Part shown: positions 1 through 7,997 of the stretch, in pieces
Position numbering within the stretch: position 1 is the first letter of the stretch
How the letters are laid out: each line of letters begins with the position of its first letter
NCBI GenBank assembly: GCA_964411425.1
Contig: CAYPKW010000005.1
Coordinates: forward strand, 1 to 64,000
Reading direction: 5' to 3'
Length of the DNA stretch: 64,000 bases
Source: CAYPKW01 sp964411425
Lineage (GTDB): Bacteria > Pseudomonadota > Alphaproteobacteria > Dongiales > Dongiaceae
Program-made: the position numbers and the translations under genes
The notes under the pieces: generated by a model
Databases searched by the model: none
What the model saw: the letters and a program-made list of their open reading frames with translations, nothing else
Told to the model about the DNA's origin: nothing

Positions 1-1829
1 ATCAGATTGTCTATCAAGCCTGCGTGAACTTAATCGCTGATGCGCTGAAGCGTAGAACGGGCAAACGCTACGAAAGGCGCGTTTTCGCGCATCTCTACGC
101 CGGAAAATCCTCCCCATTTTTTTATATGCAATGGCAAAGGAGCTATCGGAAGTTCGCGAATCGCATCGAATCCGCTTATTCAGATGGGTATCACTATGTT
201 GCTAATTTCGACCTTACTTCGTTCTACGATTCGATCGATCACCACGTATTACGTCATTTTCTCAAAGCCATCGCGATCGATGAAGATACCATCGATTTTC
301 TGTTGCAGTGCCTGAAAGTCTGGACATCAAGCACGTGGAGTACCGGACCGCAGAACATCTATCACGAGCATGGTATCCCTCAAGGACCGCTCCCTTCCGG
401 TATGCTCTCAGAGGCGGTCCTTCAGCACATTGACGAAGCAGGCGAGCAAGGAAAAAGGACGATTTACCTCCGATACGTCGACGACATCAAAATACTTTCG
501 AAAAACGAGGAAGAGCTACGCCGCAAGCTCATAAAACTGGATATCGCTGCGAAGGAGATCGGGTTGTTCCCACAGACGGCAAAGATCAACATTCGCCGGA
601 TTACCGATCCCCGTGAGGAGGTTAAATCCGTCAGCCGGCCGCCAGAGCCGTCTTTGAAGCCGAAAGTCGATCAGAAAAAGCTGGCCGCGCGAATTCTGGA
701 GTTGAGCCGGACCGGCAAAGTCGATGCAGCCAATGCCACTCGGTTCAAATATCTCCTGGCGCATGCTGAGCCAACGCATCGCCTCAATTCCCGTCTGATG
801 AAGGTCCTGTATCGGCAGCCCGAGTTTGCACCCGCAGTTTGCCGATACATTTCAAGCTACAAAAAGGTACCCGGCGCCTTGGCTTTGCAGATTGTTCGTT
901 ACGTCCGCGGACCGGAACTTTATCATTCGGTGAATGCGTTGATCCTGCGTGCTTGCCTCGGCAGGTTTCCGCCCGTAGAGGCTGCTTCATTGGGTCGCTT
1001 CTGTGCGGACAGATTAGTCCGACCGAAGCGTGGTTCCATTCAGATTCAGGCAAGCTACAAAGAGGCTCTTATTGCCTGGGGCCTCAGCACGAACACAATC
1101 TCCTTCGCCGAATATGACAGGATTGTCTCCACGGAACGTGATTGGTGGGTTAAGAAATGCGCCATCCGTGAGCTGTCCGTTGGCTTATACGGGGCAGCGA
1201 CCTACGCAGACTTCATCAATAGGTGTCTGCGTACGTCCGAGGCTGAGGTGGCGCGCATTGCCGCCACACGGTTGCTTCAGGATGGCGTCAAGCTCACAAC
1301 ACCTTATGGTAATGTCGAAACCACTGCGAAGCAGATACTCAAAGCATCGCGCATAATCCGCGCCGTTGGCCAGCCAAAGAGCCGTATCAATCAGATTCTC
1401 GCCTACATAATCGACAGAAGGGAGACGGCGTATGACTGGAAGAAATTTTTTGGGTCGGACCATTTGCATGCCGAGCGCATGATGATTTTGCTCAAGCGTA
1501 ATCGTGAGTCCAATATCGACGCGTTTCTCGTGCAGCTAGACAGCTACTGTGACTTTCTCACCTCTAAACTGTACGAGCGACTGAAGCCAACTAAGGGCTA
1601 CCCGGCGTTTGGCAGTGCGATAAAGGATCCTATTCTCATTGCGAAGCTCCCTGATGTGATGGCGTGCTTCAAGAAACTTCATGAATTGAGGCTTGAATCC
1701 ACCACGGCGCATCCAAAGAGCTTTAAGACCGGAAAGGTTACACGCCGATTGAAGCACCGGGATTATTACAAAATTCGTAAAGACGTAACACAAGCATTTG
1801 ACGAACTGGAAAGTGTGATTGTTCCCTAG
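1..1829 (+). CDS. Reverse transcriptase, Abi/UG defence-type, 5' end outside window
   Basis: RNA-directed DNA polymerase followed by a long alpha-helical C-terminal half. The frame is open from base 3, and RT-like residues precede the GTG at 24, so the true start lies upstream and the gene is cut by the window edge. Counting from that GTG, the palm motifs are FDLTSFYDSID (62-72), IPQG (118-121) and the catalytic YVDD (151-154). About 400 helical residues follow, with no group II intron maturase (X/HNH) domain visible. This layout fits abortive-infection or 'unknown group' RTs such as AbiA and AbiK, some of which are antiphage; retron or DGR RTs are usually shorter. One 60-base row counted 53% GC against 70% or more in core genes, suggesting transfer. 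Family subgroup is inference. Confidence 0.85.
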   Translation, partial: QIVYQACVNLIADALKRRTGKRYERRVFAHLYAGKSSPFFYMQWQRSYRKFANRIESAYSDGYHYVANFDLTSFYDSIDHHVLRHFLKAIAIDEDTIDFLLQCLKVWTSSTWSTGPQNIYHEHGIPQGPLPSGMLSEAVLQHIDEAGEQGKRTIYLRYVDDIKILSKNEEELRRKLIKLDIAAKEIGLFPQTAKINIRRITDPREEVKSVSRPPEPSLKPKVDQKKLAARILELSRTGKVDAANATRFKYLLAHAEPTHRLNSRLMKVLYRQPEFAPAVCRYISSYKKVPGALALQIVRYVRGPELYHSVNALILRACLGRFPPVEAASLGRFCADRLVRPKRGSIQIQASYKEALIAWGLSTNTISFAEYDRIVSTERDWWVKKCAIRELSVGLYGAATYADFINRCLRTSEAEVARIAATRLLQDGVKLTTPYGNVETTAKQILKASRIIRAVGQPKSRINQILAYIIDRRETAYDWKKFFGSDHLHAERMMILLKRNRESNIDAFLVQLDSYCDFLTSKLYERLKPTKGYPAFGSAIKDPILIAKLPDVMACFKKLHELRLESTTAHPKSFKTGKVTRRLKHRDYYKIRKDVTQAFDELESVIVP

Positions 1830-1924
1830 CGGAGCAATCTGGGCCTCTTGCATTTCACGAGCGTCTTCATCTATGTCACCTTCGGGAAGAGCTCCCTGGC
1901 CGGCACACAAATTCGATTGGAATC

Positions 1925-1953
1925 ACGGTGAATTACGGTGACAGCGCACTTAA
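1925..1953. repeat. REP-like motif (GGTGACAG.GCACTTAA type)
   Basis: About 95 bases after the reverse transcriptase stop lies ATTACGGTGACAGCGCACTT, preceded by a partial tandem of ACGGTGAATT. The reverse complement of the same motif (GCACTGTCACCGTAAT) recurs as a tight cluster at 28.5 kb. Such GCACTGTC-containing palindromes resemble repeats linked to REP-associated tyrosine transposases; that link is from memory and no transposase gene is in this window. Confidence 0.5.
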
Positions 1954-1983
1954 ATCCCCCCAAATGCACCGAAATAGACCGCC

Positions 1984-2287
1984 GGACGAAAATCCTTGCG
2001 CCATAGGAGCGCGATCCTATAGGCTGCGTCGAACGGCCTTCGGGCGCGGCGCTGTTTGTCATCGTGAAGGATTACGAAAAACCGCGGGTCCGGTGCGGCA
2101 GCGGCAAGGGTGCCGATTCGCCGCCGCCGGGCCGGCCGGGCTTCGGCAGGCGCCTCCGCCAAGCGGGGGGCCGTGCCGATTCCCCGCTTTGCATGGGGTT
2201 CATCGTTCATTTTTCCGCTCTCTCGCTGGGCGCCTCAAGCGAGGGGTGCGGGCGGGCGGGACGAAACCCGCCGCCGCCGAAACCGCG
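1984..2287. repeat. Dispersed repeat copy A, left of hicAB
   Basis: A non-coding stretch that fills most of the 458-base gap between the RT and hicB. It starts GGACGAAAATCCTTGCGCC, carries a short dyad ATAGGA..TCCTAT near 2003-2020, then GTGAAGGATTACGA at 2064. It ends in a module GCCAAGCGGGG..CGCTTTGCATGGGGTTCATCG and a GC-rich arm around 2218-2245. The same blocks in the same order and orientation return at 3105. The 1830-1980 stretch before it shows nothing else apart from the REP motif. Confidence 0.75.
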
Positions 2288-2728
2288 TTACGCCGCCGAG
2301 CGCCGGCGCGGCGGGTGCCGCCGACTGACGCCGGCCAGCGGCGGCTCGATAATGCGCCGCAGCGCCTCGGCGATCAGGCCGCTGCGCGTCATGCCGCGCC
2401 GCTCGGCCATGGCGTCGGCGCGCCGCAGCAGCGCCTCGTCCATGGTGATGTTGACGCGCGCGAGGCGCGAAGGACCGGGCAGGTCGACGAGCGCCGCCAC
2501 GGCGTCGCGATTGGCGTGCTTGGCCATGACGGCATCGAGTTCGCTCGGCGCCGGCAGCGCCTCGCCATCCTCCGCCATGCCCTCGACGTGGAAGGCAAGG
2601 GCCTCGCCGGCGTGGGCCAGCGCCGCGTCGAGGGTCGGCCCGACCGTGACGCAGCCCGGAAAATCCGGGAAATCGACGCCGAAATCGGTGCCGCGGCCCT
2701 TGCGGATCAGAGCGATGTAGCGCGGCAT
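2288..2728 (-). CDS. hicB: HicB family antitoxin
   Basis: Antitoxin partner of HicA, 146 aa. Residues 1-60 match the degenerate RNase-H-like HicB fold (PRYIALI... DFPGCVTVGPTLDAAL.. A..A). Residues 90-130 form a ribbon-helix-helix-like segment (ARVNITMDEALLRRAD... RSGLIAEALR) expected to bind the operator and autorepress the pair. It lies 45 bases downstream of hicA on the same strand, the usual hicA-hicB order. The C-terminal tail is Arg/Pro rich and runs to the edge of repeat copy A. Confidence 0.9.
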   Translation of the reverse strand: MPRYIALIRKGRGTDFGVDFPDFPGCVTVGPTLDAALAHAGEALAFHVEGMAEDGEALPAPSELDAVMAKHANRDAVAALVDLPGPSRLARVNITMDEALLRRADAMAERRGMTRSGLIAEALRRIIEPPLAGVSRRHPPRRRSAA

Positions 2729-2773
2729 GGATGCGACTCCTCGCTAACGTAGGGAGAACTACGCCGTTCCCGA

Positions 2774-2974
2774 TCAGCGCGCGCGGATGCCGGCCTGGCG
2801 CATAACCGACGCTGCGGTGCCGGCCTGGATCGTGCCGCGATGAACCGGGATCGTGACGCGTCCCGGCTTGCTCGGATGCTTGAACTGCATGTGCGAACCC
2901 TTCTGCCCGACCAACATCCAGCCGTCCGCCTCGATCATGCGACGAAGCTCGCCGCTGGTGTAGCGCTTCGGCAT
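2774..2974 (-). CDS. hicA: HicA family mRNA interferase toxin
   Basis: Small double-stranded-RNA-binding-fold toxin, 66 aa from the ATG at 2974. An 18-residue upstream extension in frame (from 3028) is unlike the family, so I reject it. Conserved elements seen are the N-terminal SGELRRMIEADGW, the catalytic-His loop QKGSHMQF (H28) and the C-terminal AGTAASVMRQAGI, giving full family length. It cleaves mRNA when unbound by HicB. The two genes sit between direct copies of a dispersed repeat, in an accessory stretch beside the reverse transcriptase, so plasmid or phage origin is plausible. Confidence 0.9.
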   Translation of the reverse strand: MPKRYTSGELRRMIEADGWMLVGQKGSHMQFKHPSKPGRVTIPVHRGTIQAGTAASVMRQAGIRAR

Positions 2975-3104
2975 TGGCGTCCCGACGCAACTCGAGACGA
3001 TGATGCACGTCCACGGCGCGGGCGTCAATCGTCTTGTGGAGAAAAACTACACACGCCCACTCGTCGGACCCAGTTGGCGGATCGGGAAACCGCCCCTCGG
3101 CCGT

Positions 3105-3355
3105 GGACGAAAATCCTTGCGCCGTAGGAGCGTGATCCTATAAGATGCGTGTAACGCCCTTGGGGCGCGGCGCTGTTTGACATCGTGAAGGATTACGAGA
3201 AACCCGCGGGAGGGCGGCGGCAAGGCGTGGCCGTTTCGCCACAGCGCCTCGCTGGACACCTCCGCCAAGCGGGGGGACGCCCCGATTCCTCGCTTTGCAT
3301 GGGGTCCATCGTTCATTTTTCTTACCCTCTCGCCGGGCGCCTCAAGCGAGGGGCG
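3105..3355. repeat. Dispersed repeat copy B, right of hicAB
   Basis: Same orientation as copy A, offset by about 1120 bases. It shares GGACGAAAATCCTTGCGCC, the ATCCTATA dyad arm, GTGAAGGATTACGA (3184), the GCCAAGCGGGG..CGCTTTGCATGGGGTCCATCG module, and the GCGCCTCAAGCGAGGGG arm. Together with copy A it brackets hicAB as a direct repeat. No credible coding frame is seen. Confidence 0.75.
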
Positions 3356-3386
3356 CCGGCCAGCCGGACCAACCCCGCTGCCGCCG

Positions 3387-3512
3387 GGCCGGCCGGGCCT
3401 AGGCAGACGCCTTCGCCAAGCGGGGCACCGCCCGGATTTCCCGCTTTGCATGGGGTTCATCGTTCATTTTTCTTACCCCCTCGCTTGGCGCCTCAAGCGA
3501 GGGGGCGCCGGC
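3387..3512. repeat. Dispersed repeat copy C (3' module only) with perfect hairpin
   Basis: A third, partial copy directly after copy B, containing only the GCCAAGCGGGG..CGCTTTGCATGGGG module and the terminal arm. Here the arm is a perfect inverted repeat at 3476-3505: CCCCCTCGCTTG, loop GCGCCT, CAAGCGAGGGGG (12-bp stem). The remaining bases to the NUDIX start at 3654 show nothing recognisable. Confidence 0.7.
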
Positions 3513-3653
3513 CGGCCGAACGAACCCCGCCACCGGGCCGTGAGCCGCCCCGCCGAGATTGCGCCTCGGCGCCGGACCGGGCAGACTGCCGGCAATCCGG
3601 CCCGAGTGCCGGCACCAAATTGCGCGACCGCGACGCGGTTCGGGGATGGGGCG

Positions 3654-4571
3654 TTGAGTCTGCTCGACCGCGTGCGCCGCTGCCGGCAGTGGGACCGGCG
3701 CCGCTATCGCCCGTTCCTGGTCGGGGCCGAGCGGGTGGGCTGGGTGCGCCATCCGTTCGCCCTGCGTCTCCGGCGATTCCCCGAGGCGTTCCGGGTGGGC
3801 GAGGAGGCGGTCTCGCTTGCCCCCGGGCTCGACGATTTCGAGGCGCGCAGCGCCGCCGTCGCCCGCGTGCTGGAGTGCCTGAGGGTCGAGGGGCTGGTGC
3901 CCGGCTGGCGCGCCGAGGCCTATCCGGTCGCCGCCTCGTTCGACGCGAGGCCGCTGCTGCGCATCGAGCGCGCCGCCGTGCCGCTGTTCGGCGTGCAGGG
4001 CTACGGCGTGCATCTCAACGGCTACGTCGGCCGCGGCGCCGACATGCGGCTCTGGGTCGCGCGGCGCTCGGCCTCCAAGCCCACCGGGCCGGGCAAGCTC
4101 GACCACATCGTCGCCGGCGGCCAGCCGGTTGGGCTCGGCCTCATGGAGAACCTGGTGAAGGAGTGCGCCGAGGAGGCCTCGATGCCGGCCGAGTTGGCTG
4201 GCCGCGCGCGGCCCGCGGGCTTCGTCTCCTACATCACCGAGAACCCGGAGGGCCTGCGCCACGACGTGCTGTTCGCTTACGACCTGGAGCTGCCGGCGGA
4301 GTTCGTGCCGGAGAACGCCGACGGCGAGATCGAGGAGTTCTTCCTGTGGCCGATCGAGCGGGTCGCGCAGAGGCTTGCCGACAGCGACGACTTCAAGTTC
4401 AACGTGGCGCTCGTCGTCATCGACTTCCTGGTGCGCCACGGTTTCATCGGCCCCGAGGAGAGGCACTACATCGACATCGTCGAGGGCCTGCGGCTCGGCC
4501 CCGCTCCGCTCGAATCCGCTATCCCGCCTGCGCCGCCTCGATCACCGCGTACGAGCCCTCCCAGATCATGA
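3654..4571 (+). CDS. NUDIX hydrolase with N-terminal DUF4743 domain
   Basis: Predicted Mg-dependent hydrolase of a nucleoside-diphosphate-linked substrate, 305 aa from TTG 3654. A longer frame to 3450 exists but only translates the upstream repeat. The N-terminal part (1-120) is DUF4743-like; the NUDIX half has the box remnant GGQPVGLGLMENLVKECAEE (about 155-174), in which the KECAEE (REUXEE) half is intact and the first Glu is absent, as is common in this thiamine-pyrophosphokinase-linked subfamily. The substrate is unknown. The 3' end overlaps the convergent TerC gene by 53 bases. Confidence 0.8.
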   Translation: MSLLDRVRRCRQWDRRRYRPFLVGAERVGWVRHPFALRLRRFPEAFRVGEEAVSLAPGLDDFEARSAAVARVLECLRVEGLVPGWRAEAYPVAASFDARPLLRIERAAVPLFGVQGYGVHLNGYVGRGADMRLWVARRSASKPTGPGKLDHIVAGGQPVGLGLMENLVKECAEEASMPAELAGRARPAGFVSYITENPEGLRHDVLFAYDLELPAEFVPENADGEIEEFFLWPIERVAQRLADSDDFKFNVALVVIDFLVRHGFIGPEERHYIDIVEGLRLGPAPLESAIPPAPPRSPRTSPPRS

Positions 4572-5145
4572 CGCAGGCGACATAGAGGATGATCGCGAGG
4601 CCGACATAGGCGATCCAGTGATAGCGCTTCAGCAGCGCCGCGATGAGCGCGGCGGCGGCGCCCATGAAGGCCACCGACAGCGCGAGGCCCACGATCAGCA
4701 CCCAGGTGTGCTCGCGCGCCACCCCCGCCACCGCCAGCACGTTGTCGAGCGACATGGAGACGTCGGCGACGACGATCTGCGTCACCGCCTCGCGCATCGA
4801 CTTGATCGGCGCCGCGGCGTTCGCGGCCTCGTGCCCCAGCTCCGCCACCGCCCGGTCCTGTTCGCGCTGTTGCCTCAACTCGCGCCACAGCTTCCAGCAT
4901 ACCCACAGCAAGAGGATGCCCCCGGCCACCATCAACCCCAGGACCTGCAGCAGCTGGGTGGTGAGCAAGGCGAACAGGATGCGCAAGGCCGCGGCCGCCG
5001 CGATGCCGATGGCGATGACCTTGGCGCGCTGCTCGCGCGCCAGGCCCGCCGCCGCCATGCCGACGACGATGGCGTTGTCGCCGGCCAGCACCAGGTCGAC
5101 CATGACGACCTGCAACAGCGCGCTGAGTTCGGCGATCGAGATCAT
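4519..5145 (-). CDS. TerC/YjbE family integral membrane protein
   Basis: Inner-membrane protein of 208 aa with about six to seven hydrophobic segments. Family signatures are LAGDNAIVVG (21-30) and a second acidic repeat MSLDNVLAV near 130, the two Asp-Asn motifs proposed to bind a metal in TerC proteins. A charged cytoplasmic loop lies around 85-115. TerC proteins are implicated in metal (Mn, Ca) export at the Sec translocon or in tellurium resistance; the exact role here is unknown. Confidence 0.85.
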   Translation of the reverse strand: MISIAELSALLQVVMVDLVLAGDNAIVVGMAAAGLAREQRAKVIAIGIAAAAALRILFALLTTQLLQVLGLMVAGGILLLWVCWKLWRELRQQREQDRAVAELGHEAANAAAPIKSMREAVTQIVVADVSMSLDNVLAVAGVAREHTWVLIVGLALSVAFMGAAAALIAALLKRYHWIAYVGLAIILYVACVMIWEGSYAVIEAAQAG

Positions 5146-5234
5146 CGGACCGTCCGCGGTTGCGCCTTCCTGTACACGGACGGCCCGGTTCCCGCTAGTC
5201 GGAAGCTGCCGCCGCCTGCCGCGAGGCGGAGCCG

Positions 5235-5888
5235 ATGAAACACCGCATGGTCGAGGAAGTTGGCAGGCGACCGCGCGAGATCAAGGGCCGCCGGCTAGCC
5301 CTGGCGCTCGACCACCTGGCGGCGGCCGACCCCGACCTCGGCCGCGCGCTCGGCGCCTTCGGCCCCCCGCCACCGCGCAGCGGCCAGGCCGGCTTTGCCG
5401 GGCTGCTCGACATCATCGTGTCGCAGCAGGTCTCGGCCGCCGCGGCCGACGCCATCCTCGGGCGCCTCATGCGCGAGCTCGACGGCGACCTCTCCGCCAT
5501 GGCCTTCCTCGCCCTCGATGACGCGGCATTCGGCCGGGCCGGGTTCAGCCGCCGCAAGGTCGTCTATTGCCGCGAGCTCGCCCGCGCCATCGTCGACCGG
5601 CGCCTCGATCTCGACAGGGTGGCGCGGCTCTCCGATGACGAGGCGATCGCGGCGCTGACCGCGCAGAAGGGGCTCGGGCGGTGGAGCGCCGAGATCTACC
5701 TGCTGTTCGCGCTCCATCGCCCCGACATTTTGCCGGCCGACGACCTAGCGCTGCGCATCGCCGCGGCGCGCGTGAAGCGCCTGCGCGACCGGCCGGCGCC
5801 GGCGGCGCTGCGCCGCATGGCCGAGCCGTGGCGGCCTTGGCGCAGCGTGGCGGCGCGGCTGCTGTGGCATTGCTACCGGAGCGCGTGA
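5235..5888 (+). CDS. DNA-3-methyladenine glycosylase II-like (HhH-GPD)
   Basis: Base-excision repair glycosylase of the AlkA type, 217 aa. The helix-hairpin-helix with Gly-rich turn is QKGLGRWSAE (144-153), followed by the catalytic acid pair in LPADDLAL (D169-D170). The N-terminal all-alpha part has IIVSQQVSAAAA (60-71), typical of the family. It removes alkylated purines such as 3-methyladenine. It lacks the N-terminal beta domain of E. coli AlkA, as do most short bacterial homologues. The next gene starts 3 bases after its stop, so both are probably co-transcribed. Confidence 0.88.
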   Translation: MKHRMVEEVGRRPREIKGRRLALALDHLAAADPDLGRALGAFGPPPPRSGQAGFAGLLDIIVSQQVSAAAADAILGRLMRELDGDLSAMAFLALDDAAFGRAGFSRRKVVYCRELARAIVDRRLDLDRVARLSDDEAIAALTAQKGLGRWSAEIYLLFALHRPDILPADDLALRIAAARVKRLRDRPAPAALRRMAEPWRPWRSVAARLLWHCYRSA

Positions 5889-5891
5889 ACC

Positions 5892-6569
5892 ATGGTCATG
5901 CCCCGCTTCATGTCGCTGTCGGGTCCCGCCCATCCTGCCGCCGCCGGGCGGCCGGACCGGCTGGTGGTGCTGCTGCACGGCTACGGCGCCGACGGGCGCG
6001 ACCTCCTGGGCCTGGCGCCGCACTGGGGGCGCCTCATGCCCCGGGCCGAGTTCGTGGCGCCGAACGCGCCGTACCCGTGCGAGGCCTCGCCCTTTGGCCG
6101 GCAGTGGTTCGGTTTCGTGGACCGCGACGAGGCGACGCTGTTCGCCGGCGCCGAAGCGGCGGCGGGCCTGGTCGACGCCTTCATCGACGAGGAGACGGCG
6201 CGCCTCGGCCTCGCCCCCGGACGAGTGGCGCTGGTGGGCTTCTCGCAGGGCGCCATTATGGCGCTCCATGTGGCGCTGCGCCGCGAGCGGCCGGTGGCCG
6301 CCGTGGTCGGCTACTCGGGCGCGCTGCTGGCGCCCGAGCGCCTAGCCGCGGACATCCGCTCGCGCCCCCCGGTCCTGCTGGTGCATGGCGACGCCGATCC
6401 GGTGGTGCCCTACGCCGCATTGGCAGCGGCGCGGAGCGCGCTTGCCGCCCAAGGAGTAAAGGTACTGGCCGAGACGCGCCCCGGCCTCGCGCACGCCATC
6501 GACGAGGCGGGCCTGGCGCTGGGCGGCAAGTTCCTCGCCGCCGCGTTCACCGCGCCGGCGCCGGGTTAA
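5892..6569 (+). CDS. Phospholipase/carboxylesterase family alpha/beta hydrolase
   Basis: Serine esterase, 225 aa. The catalytic triad can be placed: nucleophile in GFSQG (S118), Asp in HGDADPVVP (D169) and His in GLAHAID (H201); the oxyanion loop is LLHGYGADGRDL (28-39). It matches the YpfH/LypLA type that cleaves carboxyl or thio-esters; the substrate is unknown. It is cytoplasmic with no signal peptide. ATGs at 5892 and 5898 are both possible starts. Confidence 0.85.
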   Translation: MVMPRFMSLSGPAHPAAAGRPDRLVVLLHGYGADGRDLLGLAPHWGRLMPRAEFVAPNAPYPCEASPFGRQWFGFVDRDEATLFAGAEAAAGLVDAFIDEETARLGLAPGRVALVGFSQGAIMALHVALRRERPVAAVVGYSGALLAPERLAADIRSRPPVLLVHGDADPVVPYAALAAARSALAAQGVKVLAETRPGLAHAIDEAGLALGGKFLAAAFTAPAPG

Positions 6570-6644
6570 CCCTGGCCCCTGCTTGTGTTTTCCAGGCCGC
6601 TCGTCTATTCCTAGGGCGTCGTTCCGGGAGAGAGTGCTACCCCC

Positions 6645-7208
6645 TTGTCGCCGTCGTTGCAGAGTTGCCCCGCCTTGGTGCTCAACGCCGATTTCCGGCC
6701 GTTGAGTTACTTCCCCTTGTCGCTGTGGCCCTGGCAGGAGACGGTCAAGGCGGTGTTCCTCGAGCGCGTCAACATCGTCTCCGAGTACGACCGGACGGTG
6801 CGCAGCCCGAGCGTGGCCATGAAGCTGCCGAGCGTGATCTCGCTCAAAAAGTTCATCCCGCTCGCGCGCCGGCCGGCGTTCACGCGCTTCAACGTGTTCC
6901 TGCGCGACCGCTTCGGCTGCCAGTATTGCGCCGGCACCTTCGCGGTGCATGATCTCACCTTCGACCACATCGTGCCGCGCTCGCGCGGCGGGCGCACCAC
7001 TTGGGACAACGTGGTGACCGCCTGCCAGACCTGCAATCTGTCGAAAGGCGATCGGCTACCGTCGGAGGCCCGCATGGCCCCCCGCCGGCACCCGTACCAG
7101 CCGACCACGCACCAGTTGCAGGTGAACGGCCGCCGCTTTCCGCCCAACTACCTGCACCATAGTTGGCGCGACTTCTTGTATTGGGACAGCGAGCTCGACC
7201 CGAACTGA
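6645..7208 (+). CDS. HNH endonuclease family protein
   Basis: 187 aa from TTG 6645, preceded by GGGAGAGAG. The HNH/zinc region is complete: CQYC (92-95), the catalytic His in FDHIVPRSRGG (H108), WDNVVTACQTCN with the Asn and second Cys pair (C127, C130). The N-terminal 80 residues (ALVLNADFRPLSYFPLSLWPWQ) are the conserved head of a widespread alphaproteobacterial housekeeping HNH family of unknown substrate. It is not part of any visible phage or restriction cluster here. Confidence 0.88.
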   Translation: MSPSLQSCPALVLNADFRPLSYFPLSLWPWQETVKAVFLERVNIVSEYDRTVRSPSVAMKLPSVISLKKFIPLARRPAFTRFNVFLRDRFGCQYCAGTFAVHDLTFDHIVPRSRGGRTTWDNVVTACQTCNLSKGDRLPSEARMAPRRHPYQPTTHQLQVNGRRFPPNYLHHSWRDFLYWDSELDPN

Positions 7209-7211
7209 GCT

Positions 7212-7964
7212 TCAATGTCCGGCGGTGGAGCCGCCGTCGATCGACCAGGCGGCGCCGGTGACGAACCCTGCGTCGTCCGAGGCGAGGTAGGCGATCAGCT
7301 TGGCGATCTCCTGCGGCCGGGCGATACGCTTTAAGGGCGCGTAGGCGTTCATCGTCTTCATGTAGCCGGCCAGATCGCCGGCGAGCTCGCCGTCGGCGCG
7401 CAGCATTTCGGTATCGACACCGCCGGGGCACACGCAGTTGATGCGCACGGTGGGCGCCAGCTCCAGCGCCAGCGAGCGCGTCAGGTTGATGACCCCGCCC
7501 TTCGAGGCGCAATACGCGGCCGAGTTGTAGTTGCCAATGACGCCGGATTCCGAGGCGGTGTTGACGATGTTGCCCTTGGCGCGGCGCAAGGGTTCGAGCG
7601 CCGCCACGGTGCAGAAGTACGTGGCCTTGAGATTGACGCCCATCATGCGGTCCCACTCCGCTTCCTCGAAGCTCTCGGCCGGGCCGGAGCGATAGACCCC
7701 GGCGTTGTTGACCAGCACGTCGAGGCCGCCCAGCGCCTCGATCGCCTTCTCCGCCACGGCGCGACAGCCGGCGGCGTCGACCAGATCGCCGGGTGCTGCC
7801 ACCAGGTTCTTGCCGCCTAGCGCCGCGATGGCGGCCGCCACCTGCTCCGGCCGCCGCCCGTTGATAGCGACTCGCGCGCCCAGCCTGTGGAACAGCTCGG
7901 CCGTGGCCCTGCCGATGCCGCGCGTCGAGCCGGTGATGAGTACCCGCTTGCCGGTAAAATCCAT
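7212..7964 (-). CDS. Short-chain dehydrogenase/reductase
   Basis: Classical 250-aa SDR with full NAD(P) and catalytic signatures: TGSTRGIG (11-18), NNAG (86-89), a Ser around 138-140, YCASK (Y151, K155) and the C-terminal SIDGGST. The residue after the second beta strand is NGRR, which suggests NADP preference. The substrate cannot be read from sequence. It converges on the HNH gene with only 3 bases between stops, and pcm lies upstream on the same strand 33 bases away. Confidence 0.9.
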   Translation of the reverse strand: MDFTGKRVLITGSTRGIGRATAELFHRLGARVAINGRRPEQVAAAIAALGGKNLVAAPGDLVDAAGCRAVAEKAIEALGGLDVLVNNAGVYRSGPAESFEEAEWDRMMGVNLKATYFCTVAALEPLRRAKGNIVNTASESGVIGNYNSAAYCASKGGVINLTRSLALELAPTVRINCVCPGGVDTEMLRADGELAGDLAGYMKTMNAYAPLKRIARPQEIAKLIAYLASDDAGFVTGAAWSIDGGSTAGH

Positions 7965-7997
7965 GGCCGTTTCCCCTTGTGTGTCGTTTCGCGCCGC

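Noticed and set aside
1950..2210. Minus-strand ORF starting MNDEPHAKRGIG, and related ORFs at 3047-3460 and 3399-4466
   Set aside because: They translate the dispersed repeat copies; similarity between them comes from the repeat DNA, and they show no domain, ribosome site or consistent length.
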